Positions 11,203-19,712 of a DNA stretch of 64,000 bases are shown one piece after another. Source of the stretch: Gavia stellata. Taxonomy: Eukaryota > Chordata > Aves > Gaviiformes > Gaviidae. The DNA is taken from assembly GCF_030936135.1 (NCBI RefSeq), contig NC_082596.1:19788388-19852387 (forward strand). The letters are read 5' to 3'. The notes beneath the pieces are model-generated. The model had not been told where the DNA came from and did not search any database. It saw only the letters and a list, made by a program, of their open reading frames with translations. The position numbers and the translations under genes are program-made. Numbering within the stretch: the stretch's first letter is position 1; every line of letters starts with the position of its first letter.

Positions 11203-13501
11203 CTTTCCTTAATTTATAAACAAATGGTACATCTTGAGAAAACGTGTTGAGGTGTTGTTAACATTAATGATGTCAAGCTATATATGGGAATGTCACAATT
11301 GTCCATGGAGAAGAGCGGTGAGCATTGATGTTGGTTTGAAATTCCTGAGGGACCCAGAAGATGGTCCAGTCAGGTTCTTGCACTGTTGACTAGAGACCAG
11401 CAGCCTGGAGTGCGCTAAGGTAAGTGCTTACAACTCAATTTAGATACAGCTAAAGAAATAGCTCAGGTAATAAGGTGTGAGTGGTCTTGAAGGAAAGAAA
11501 AAGTTTGTGTGGTAAATTAGCACAGGAGAAACTAGTGAAGGAACACAAACAGTAAAAAGTAGCCATTGGAACAGACCACAGGAAAGAATGAATACAAAAT
11601 GGATTTAAAAGCTGTAAATGTTACCTGAATTGCTAGCAGAAAGGAACTGACATTTGCCAAATTAGAAGATTTTATCTGAAGGATAAGTAATTTCAAGTTT
11701 ACTTAAGGAAAAGACCAAAAGCTTTTCTAGTCGGCTGATCAAGCAGTGAGCTTAGCTGCTGAATAAAACAACTAATCCTGGGCAGGAACAGTAGCAGGAA
11801 CAGTACATAGATTGTTGTATGCATTTAATGTCCAAAACTTTAGTCTCTTTTGGTGAGGACTGAAAAGGTTTTTCTATAGAGACTGATTCTGTCTCTGATA
11901 ATACGGATTTAAATCAGACTGATTGATTTAAATCTCATCCTGTGCTGAATGACTTCACTCTCTTTTATCTATTTTAAAATTTCTTTTGAACAAGGCATTA
12001 TTTTGGATACTAAGTCATTGGAGCTTTCCTTCAGAGTAACAAACCATGCCCCTATTTAAAGAGAAGTATTATTCTTCTTGATATTTGTCTGTAATCTTCC
12101 TTGGCATTGCTGGGTTGTACCTGGACAGTGATAGGAGAATGGAGTAATAGTTCCTAAAAAATGCTTTAGGTAGGTCAACAGTCAGGTCTGATTGCATACC
12201 TTTTATTCATCTCTGAGAACTTTGGGGCATTTAGCATAATGCAGCTAAAATTAAAACTTGAAAATTCTTAATAATCCCCTTCACCAATCTAATAAAAGCG
12301 AAAGTAGCATTCAGCCTAGCATTACACACGCTGTTTACTAAACTCAGTTTTATATATGAAAGCCCATTTCCAATACAATTTCAACAGAAAATATCAGCAA
12401 CTTGCTTTCCTATGCAGTTGGTGAATGTAAAGTTAGTCCTTACTTTGAAAATAAAACTGCTCATATGTGTAGGTTGCTCTACAGAACTACCTCCCCAGCT
12501 ACTCTTTTTTTACTTCCCACCACATTGTAAAAGGCAAGAAAATAAATAGGGTCTGAAAGTGGGTAGTGTTCAAAGATACTGAAAACAGCTTTCTTAACAT
12601 AGCCTTCATTCCATACTCTCTTAAACTGTTTTCACACAATGTGGACCAAACTGTGTGTCTTCTTCTGATCTGTCTGTTCTATGCAGCTAGCTCAAAGAAA
12701 GTGAGATCTGGCTGGTTTCATCTGGATCAGTTCCACAAGAAAAGCAGAATATCCCTGGAGGGAATAAAGCTGTTCTAATAAGCTCTTACTTCACTTGCCA
12801 AAGTAAACAGCAGAGATTTGTCTAGAGAATTTCTAGGTTTCATCTTTTCTTACCTGTTATTGCAAGAGTGGTGTTACAGCAGCTCCCAGACTATATGAAA
12901 GAACGACAGGCTTCAGATAACTAGATTGTAAAGGAACCACAACTGCTCCCTAAGAGCACTGCTTCACACTAACCAAAGGGGAAGATTCAGCAGAAGATCT
13001 AGCCAGTACCACTGTCATTTTAAGGAAATTACTCTTGATCTATGTCAAGGGTATTGAGTTTATGATATGGATTACATCTGATGTTGAATGCAATGGAGCT
13101 CAGAACTCAATGGCTTGCACTGAGTCCAAAATTTGCAACAGACAAATGGTGAAATACTGGAACTGCCAAAATCCATTAATTTTAACCCTTGATATGAAGT
13201 ATTACTCACAGAGCCTGGATGCATGTAAAAAACTTAAAGATACGTTATTGAAACGGACCACTTCATAGAAACTACCATATGGCCGATGCCAGCAAAATCA
13301 TGAATGGTACTGGCAACATGAGCAGGACCCCATTATTCAGCAGCCACAGCACCAGAACGAAGGAAGCGTTTACAGAACTGTATGGTATCTTTCACCCAGT
13401 GCACAGTTAAATTGTGGAGAACCTTGCACAAAGTGTTATCGACATCAAAAAAGAAATGAGTTAAAAAATGAATTTGCAGCATCATGAAAGGTTATTAAAC
13501 A
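11203..13501. other. Intergenic, no gene recognised
   Basis: AT-rich, with short open frames only (70-77 codons at 12,566-12,778 and 13,035-13,268 on +). None has a domain signature or flanking splice sites that would support an exon. Confidence 0.6.
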
Positions 13502-14697
13502 TCACAGAATCACAGAATCACTAATGTTGGAAAAGACCTGTAAGATCATCAAGTCCAACCATCAACTAACACCACCATGCCCACTAAACCATGTCCCACA
13601 ATGCCACGTCCACACGTTCCTTGAAAACCTCAAGTGATGGTGACTCCACCACCTCCCTGGGCAGCCTGTTCCAATGCTTCACCACTCTCTCAGTAAAGAA
13701 TTTTTTCCTAATACCCAGCCTGAACCTCCCCTGGAGCAACTTGAGGCCATTTCCTCTTGTCCTGTTGCTAGTCACTTGGGAGAAGAGACCAATACCCACC
13801 TCTCTGCAACCTCCTTTCAGGTAGTTGTAGAGAGCAATAAGGTCTCCCCTCAGCCTCCTCTTCTCCAGACTGAACAACCCCAGTTCCCTCAGCCGCTCCT
13901 CATCAGACTTGTGCTCCAGATCCCTCACCAGCTTCGTCGCCCTTCTCTGGACACGCTCCAGCACCTCAATGTCCTTCTTGTAGGGAGGGGCCCAAAACTG
14001 AACACAGCATTCGAGGTGCGGCCTCACCACTGCTGAGTACAGGGGCACGATCACCTCCCTACTCCTGCTGGCCACACCATTTCTGATACAGGCCAGGATG
14101 CCGTTGGCCTTCTTGGCCACCTGGGCACACTGCTGGCTCATATTCAGCCGGCTGTCAATCAACACCCCCAGGGCCTTTTCTGCGGGGGAGCTTTCCAGCC
14201 ACTCGTCCCCAAGCCTGTAGTGTTGCATGGGGCTGTTGTGACCAAAGTGCAGGACCCGGCACTTGGCCTTGTTGAACCTCATACAATTGGCCTTGCCCCA
14301 TCGAACCAGCCTGTCCAGATCCCTCTGCAGAGCCTTCCTACCCTCGAGCAGACCAACACTCCTGCCCAACTTGGTGTCATCTGCAAACTTGCTGAGGGTG
14401 CACTCTATCCCCTCATCCAGATCATCAATAAATATATTAAACAAGACCGGCCCCAAAACTGAGCCCTGGGGGACTCCGCTTGTGACCAGTCACCAACTGG
14501 ATTTGACTCCATTCACCACAACTCTCTGGGCTCGGCCATCCAGACAGTTTTTAACCCAGCGAAGAGTGCACCTGTCTAAGCCAGGAGTCGCCAGCTTCTC
14601 CAGGAGAATACTGTGGGTGACAGTGTCGAAGGCTTTGCTAAAGTCCAGGTAGACAACATCAACAGCCTTCCCCTCATCCACTAGGCCGGTCACATAT
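13502..14697 (-). mobile_element. CR1 retrotransposon, 5'-truncated, antisense (about 1.2 kb, relatively young)
   Basis: Minus-strand CR1 whose 3' end is the TCACAGAATCACAGAATCAC block. It runs from the 3'UTR back to the reverse-transcriptase motif-A region and is truncated at about 14,697. It closely resembles the sense copy at 51,157-52,368, sharing the same 3' tail type (GATTCTGTGATTCTGTGA on the sense strand), almost the same breakpoint and only scattered substitutions. That suggests both come from one recently active subfamily. Confidence 0.94.
13584..14693 (-). pseudogene. CR1 ORF2 reverse-transcriptase fragment with one nonsense codon
   Basis: Two minus-strand open stretches (14,693-14,490 and 14,489-13,584) lie in the same frame and are separated by one stop, a TGA read from 14,492-14,490. 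The stop replaces a residue between the SSW and VTSGVPQG segments, where the copy at 3,604-4,425 has Trp and the one at 51,186-52,286 has Arg. No frameshift is visible across about 1.1 kb. Motif A ([12 protein letters not shown]), motif B ([16 protein letters not shown]) and motif C (KFADDTK) are present, followed by the C-terminal region to the natural stop. The N-terminal endonuclease and the start of the polymerase are missing through 5' truncation, so the copy cannot move by itself. Confidence 0.9.
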
Positions 14698-16965
14698 TAG
14701 GCTCCATGCAGCCTCTGGCTCATTAAGTCCCTGTGCTGCTGGAAACTATGAATATCTTACTGAAGAAAGTTTTCCCTAGAGGTGTCCTACCTATCATACT
14801 ATTTTCCTGACTTTTTCCCTCTATTCTACCACATAAGGTCCAGGAGAGCCACTCCAATTTTACGTTCCAAGTACAGACTAATATATGAGATCAAAACACT
14901 TTAAAAATTTGGAAATACAACGTGTCAGAAATCCCAGTAACTTATGATCAGTTGATTGTGAAGTACTACTCCTGTGAGAAAGAATCAAGGCTGTTTGAAA
15001 AGATAATGATAAATTTTTGGACCTGCATATCCTGGCTTTTTCTGTATATCACAATATTCCAGGTGGAAAAAGTGACTACACAATTGCCATAAAATCATAG
15101 CTTTCAACATGAGAAGTACAGAAGATCAGGAAAATATTTTATAAAAGAGGTTTTTGTAACAGCTGGCTTTCTGCTGAAGAAAATTTTTCAACTCCCACAA
15201 CAGATATACTGGGTTGCAACTCATATTTCAGCATTCCAGCAAAAATTTTTCTGTACTGTCTTTTGAAATAATGAAATCTGTTTTTTCAGTTAGTGGTATC
15301 ATACCAGGGAAATATCAGCTGGAACATTGGTAAAGACAGTAGTTCAGACAGATGTCACTCTAATGCAGTTGTTACAGATACTCCTGACACGACAAAGCAG
15401 TACTCTAGAACCCCTTAGGTCTGAACCACATCTCTGACCACGCAGACGTGGCTCTATCCAACGTTACAAATTCCATGCACCAAACCACCTTGGAAATGTC
15501 CGTGGTTCGCTTCAGCAGCAGCACTTCACTGGCAGAGTGAGTAAGACCAAATGACTCTCTCTTTGTACTGTCATACTAGTTTTTGCCACTACTCCAGTGG
15601 CGTAAGAATATGGGTGCCTGAGCGGGTTTGCCAAGGGAATGATAAAATTATGAAAGCTGTTACTTTGGTTCCTCATGTACAAATAAGCAGGAACTATGAA
15701 TAGCTGATCCTTTAAGAGCTCCCCAGAAAATGAAAAATGCACCAGTAGTCCCTGTTTCTTATGTCTCTAGTGGTAGAAAAATAAATCCTCTATTTTTGAG
15801 CCTTTCTACTCATGAAACATTTTTCTCATTTCCTTGAAATGTTCCAGCTTTATTTTATTGGTACATTTGAAAATAATTTTCTGAACAGTTTTCTAAAAGT
15901 TCTTTTTTTAATGAAAATCTAAATTTACAACTAGCAGAGAGCCACAACTCAGAAGTAAGATACTATATTATGCCCAGATCTCCTGCCTAATTGCAGTGAT
16001 GTGAAGTGACATTATGGAGGTTACGGACACTATGGAAGTTTGTTGGTGATGACACTTTCCTGCAGTGAGAAAGGAGCATACAGAATGCATATTAAGTGCA
16101 CAAAACTAACAGAGAGTGTAACCTTAACTCAAGGCTTTCCTCTAGTGCTTTGAAGAAAACACTCTAGTTTGAACACTTGATAATCAGACAAAAAAATAAC
16201 TTTGAAGTGACATAAATATACCTGTATACAGTCATTATTCCACAAAGGACACAGCTAAACAGAAAACTGAGCCTGGCCTCTCAGTCTTATACACGTGCTG
16301 AAAATGATACATTGGAGTATTTTCAGAACAAGAGATCTAGAGTTTTAATGATGCTGTGAATTAGATACTCTCTTTGACTAGATAAAATCAAAACTTTTAC
16401 TCAGGTTCTTAGAAACACCAGTGGACTAACGGGGGAAGTACCTGTCCTTTGAATCATGGGAATGGGGGAGGCGTGTTTTCAGATCTCCCTTCTAAGAGAG
16501 AAAATACACCTGAAGAAGTCTTTCTGGCTGACAGAAAGAATGGCTACTGGAAAGAGGAGTCTGAAAAGAGATTGAGTGATTAATTTTATGACTGAACAAT
16601 TATGGGTCTATTTCACTCAGTAAGGCATCTTGCTGGTCTGAGGTACTCACTTCTCCCTGATGGTCTTAATGAATTGGTCTTACTGACAGTCTTAACGAAT
16701 TTTTTAATTATTACTTTTAATTAAGTGCTGGCTTAAGTGCTATCCATCAGAGGGACTGCACTCCTGAATGGCAGTCCTGGACTAAAAATGGGCTATACCT
16801 GAAAGCTGGCTTCATAACAGCAGTTGCTGATAGTTTCAGTGGAAAATGAATTCACATTCTTGTGATTATTCACTGAAATTATTTTTCAATTTGTTTGTTT
16901 TAAACAATAAAAAGTAGAATGTCTGTGCAAATAAGTAATTATTTTTCTTTATGACACACTTGAAA
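14698..16965. other. Intergenic, no gene recognised
   Basis: AT-rich sequence with no long open frame, no RNA gene and no mobile element that I can identify. Confidence 0.6.
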
Positions 16966-17410
16966 TACAGAATTATAGAGCTGGAAGGGGTCTCAGGAGG
17001 TCATCTAACCCTTCCAGCCTGCCTCAGGAAAGGGAGCACCACACCTCTGCTATTCCTGACAGATCCTTGTCCAGTCAGTTCTTTGATGACCAGTGACAGA
17101 GACCAGCGTCCCAGATGACCTCCTCCACTGTTTCACCAAAACCTTCCTAATGGCTACCCTCTAAGTCCTTCCTGTCACTCAACCCCATTACTTCTACATC
17201 TGTCCAATGCGGCCAAGGAGAACAGAGTACACCCTTCACCTTTGCGAGCAGCCTTTTACATATCTGAAGACTGTTTTAATGCCCATTCCCCTCCACCATA
17301 GCTATCTCACCCTACCTTTTCTTCTCGGACCATGACTTCCAAACCCCACACTGGCCGTTTTCCTCCAGATTCTATCCGATCGGTGAACACTTTTGCCAAC
17401 AGTCACCCTG
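16966..17410 (-). mobile_element. Ancient CR1-family fragment, antisense
   Basis: A highly diverged antisense CR1-like 3' region. Recognisable blocks on the + strand are AGAATTATAGAGCTGGAAGG, GTCATCTAACCCTTCCAGC, TTTCACCAAAACCTTCCTAA, CAACCCCATTACTTC and TATCTGAAGACTGTTTTAAT, in the order expected for an antisense CR1 tail. Divergence is far greater than in the other copies, so it belongs to an old family. Its right edge is unclear. Confidence 0.75.
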
Positions 17411-18080
17411 AGCAGATTTCTACTCCAGCAAGTGCTGAGCAGAGAGGTTGCTGCGGGTGTTGCAACACTGCAATACGGTAAATGTCCAGCTAATCTTCAT
17501 GTAAAATATCGAACATTACCTTATCCAAATGATGAACCGTTATGAGACCTCTGCGAAATGATGTGAGAAAGGTACATAACTGGAGGCAGGTTGTATGCAA
17601 CAAGTGATGGGGAACCAAAAGCCAGTGATACAACACAACGCTGGAGGCAGAGCACGCAAAGCCACGTTTTGCGTGCTACAGAATTTCCCCTCCTGGCAAG
17701 CTCCACCACAAAGCAGGCAGCTGCCTGCCCTGGCAGGGAGTAAGAGGCAGCAGAAAACGCAAATTTGCAAAAGCTAATATTTTGTCAGAACTAACTGTTT
17801 CATAGGAGAAGAGGAAAAGTAGTAAGGAGGGTGAACCTAACTCCTGTACTGTTTTACTGAGGAGCTACAAAGTCAGCACAGGACGATGCCAAAGATATTC
17901 CAGAGTATTTTAGAAAACAGGCTGACTGCAGCTAAGTTAAAATAGGCTCTTTCACGTACATCGACTGGCCTTTACAATGACGGTTTTGCTTGAGTGACTT
18001 CAGACTTGTGGTCGTGGGAGTAGCACAAGTGGGTATACATTATCTATTTAGAAACACGTTCGGGTTTACGTGTATTAAAG
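17411..18080. other. Upstream flank of the KCNV1 promoter
   Basis: Unique sequence of moderate GC content between an old CR1 and the CpG island. I see no gene. It may contain distal promoter elements, but none is individually convincing. Confidence 0.5.
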
Positions 18081-18256
18081 GGGGGGCGGCTTCAAAACCG
18101 CCCTGTGAACTTGCTTGGAGAAGTTGCAGGTTTGCTTTGTCGCTGGAGGAAGCCCCCGAGGCGTGCAGGTGCGGCCCGGCAGCAGGCAGCGGGCCCCCCC
18201 CGCCCCGCCCTCCGGCCCCGGGGCATCGCGCCCGCCGCCGCCGGGGTCCAGCGGCG

Positions 18257-18370
18257 CCCGGGGCGGGGCGGGGCGGGGCGGGGCGGGCCGGGGGCGGTGG
18301 CGGCTCGGCCCCGCGGCGGGGAGGGCGGTGGCCCAGCCCAGCCCGGCCCGGCCCGCCCCGCCCCGCCCCG
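18257..18370 (+). promoter_or_regulatory. Tandem and inverted GC boxes forming a 24-bp inverted repeat
   Basis: The + strand carries five consecutive GGGGC/GGGC units from 18,260 (G-quadruplex-prone). The segment 18,269-18,292 is exactly reverse-complementary to 18,347-18,370, with a 54-nt spacer. Every unit is also a GC box. The arms could bind Sp1/KLF factors or extrude as a hairpin. Confidence 0.8.
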
Positions 18371-18379
18371 CGGCCGCGC

Positions 18380-18541
18380 AGCCCCCCCGCTCCCGCCAGC
18401 CCCCCGCAGCACATGACCCGCCATGGAGGCGCGCCGGCGCTGCCCAGAAGTTTGGAGCCGGGGGAGCGGGCGGAGGCTGCCTGCGAGGGGACGGCGGCAG
18501 TCGGCGCCCAGCCGCGGGCGGCACAGCCGGGCGGCGGGCAG
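18380..18541 (+). other. KCNV1: Predicted KCNV1 non-coding first exon (5'UTR), with uORFs
   Basis: The 3' edge is defined by a strong donor, GGGCAG/GTAAGG, with GT at 18,542-18,543. The 5' edge is arbitrary because the start site is unknown. Two upstream AUGs lie here. The one at 18,413 is in weak context (C at -3). The one at 18,423 is in a near-ideal context (CCCGCCATGG). After splicing to 19,009 the 18,413 frame stops after 44 codons and the 18,423 frame stops after 51 codons (TGA at 19,043-19,045). Both end before the channel start. The exon is inferred from splice signals and the CpG island, not from transcript data. Confidence 0.6.
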
Positions 18542-19008
18542 GTAAGGCGGAGCGGCGGCAGCGGCTGGGCTGGCCGAGGGGGAGGCAGCCGCGCCGAGAC
18601 GCCCGGTCCGCAGCGGCTGCCTCAGCGGCGGCGGGGAGGACAACTTCGGCAGCGGCGCCGGGCGAAGCGCGATCGTGGGGCGCGCGGGGAAGGGTCCCCT
18701 GGGGCCGGGACGGAGCTGTGGCGCGGAGGCGGGCGGGTGGCGAGGCCGGGCACGGGCGCAGACCCCCGGGGTGCTGTCGGGGCGCGGCGGCGCGGCCCCC
18801 GGCTGCCCGGAGAGCCGCTGAAGCCGGCGTTCCGTGTTGTGTTGCCCTGGTTGGTTTCCTCCGCCCTCGACCCGGAGGCTGGAGACGAGCCCTGAAGCGG
18901 AGGGGCCGTCGCGGGCGGATGGTGCCGGGCGGCTCCCGACGGCTGCCGGCGCGGACAGCACGAGGTGAAGCCGTCTCAGGCACCGTTGTTCCTTCTGTAT
19001 CCTCACAG
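18542..19008 (+). other. KCNV1: Predicted 5'UTR intron of KCNV1 (467 bp)
   Basis: Donor CAG/GTAAGG at 18,542 and acceptor GTTCCTTCTGTATCCTCACAG/G ending at 19,008, with a pyrimidine-rich tract. Most of the intron lies in the CpG island. If it is not spliced, the transcript carries additional upstream AUGs and a long GC-rich leader. Confidence 0.6.
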
Positions 19009-19230
19009 GTGTAGGCAGTGTTGGGCTTTTCAACACCCTGCCTGACCTCCGTCTCGGATGGAGGCATCGCTCGGAGGAAGTGGGGACGGTGAGGTGTCCC
19101 TGGGACGGTAGCCAAAGCAAAGCGATAGGTTTCTGGGCTGGCCCGGCCACCCCCCGGCGGGGCAGTCTCCTCTGCAGCTTTGTTGTGTTTTCGATCCAGA
19201 AGAGTGTGGGCTGCTGCTGGCAGCTACAGG
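19009..19230 (+). other. KCNV1: Predicted KCNV1 5'UTR part of the first coding exon
   Basis: 222 nt between the predicted UTR acceptor and the channel start codon. It contains a third upstream ORF, ATG at 19,058 to TAG at 19,109-19,111 (17 codons), which ends 119 nt before the main start. An in-frame stop at 19,126-19,128 with no in-frame ATG before 19,231 supports 19,231 as the first possible initiator of the channel frame. Confidence 0.65.
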
Positions 19231-19712
19231 ATGAAGTCGCCTCCCTGCTGTATGTCTCTTTCTTCCCAAGCATCCCTGGAGGAGCCAGGGAGTAGCACAT
19301 CCCTGGGCTCCCTGGACTCCAGTGTTTTCTCCAGTGAGGAAGAGCAGGGGCCCCTGCTCCAGAAGGTCGTTCCCTCCTTGGACTGCTTTACTATCAATGT
19401 AGGAGGCAGCCGCTTTGTGATGTCCCAGCAAACTTTGTCTTGCTACCCTGACACCCGTCTCGGCAAACTGGCTGTAGTGGTCTCTGCTGCCCGGGATGTG
19501 GCCTCTGGCCTCCTTGAGCTTTGTGATGATGCCAACCTCGTGGAGAATGAATATTTCTTTGACCGGAGCTCACAGGCATTTCACTACATCCTGAATTACT
19601 ACCAGACAGGGAGGCTGCATGTGATGGAGCAGCTTTGTGCACTCTCCTTCCTGCAAGAGATCCAGTACTGGGGTTTGGATGAGCTCAGCATTGATTCCTG
19701 CTGCAGAGACCG
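19231..19712 (+). CDS. KCNV1: KCNV1 coding exon 1 (N-terminus and T1 domain)
   Basis: 482 nt coding residues 1-160 plus two bases of codon 161. T1 landmarks are FTINVGGSRF (53-62), ELCDDANLVENEYFFDRSS (96-114), YYQTGRLHV (123-131) and ALSFLQEIQYWGLDELSIDSCC (137-158). The exon ends GACCG/GTGAGT with a strong donor, intron phase 2. If the donor is skipped, the frame reads CGG then TGA at once, so intron retention would give a 161-residue T1-only product. The N-terminal 50 residues are the least conserved part of the family, and the two nearby ATGs (19,231 and 19,252) cannot be separated with certainty. Confidence 0.94.

Larger units (their letters stand above)
18081..18960 (+). promoter_or_regulatory. 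KCNV1: CpG island and TATA-less promoter of KCNV1
   Basis: An abrupt switch from AT-rich flank to extremely GC-rich DNA dense in CpG, with tandem GC boxes (Sp1/KLF-type GGGGCGGGGC) at 18,260-18,287 and inverted GC boxes at 18,351-18,370. There is no TATA box at a plausible place, as is common for CpG-island promoters of neuronal channel genes. It sits immediately 5' of the KCNV1 coding exons and contains the probable first exon and a splice donor at 18,542. Long open frames on both strands here are composition artefacts. The transcription start cannot be fixed from sequence. Confidence 0.85.

Noticed and set aside
18950..18965. RE1/NRSF silencer site (GGACAGCAC)
   Set aside because: Only one half-site resembles the consensus, and the other half is not present at an accepted spacing.
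17990..19300. Long open frames on both strands (up to about 400 codons) across the CpG island
   Set aside because: They overlap each other in several frames, are rich in Pro, Arg, Gly and Ala as expected of GC-rich DNA, contain no known domain, and run through predicted splice sites. They are composition artefacts of the KCNV1 promoter.
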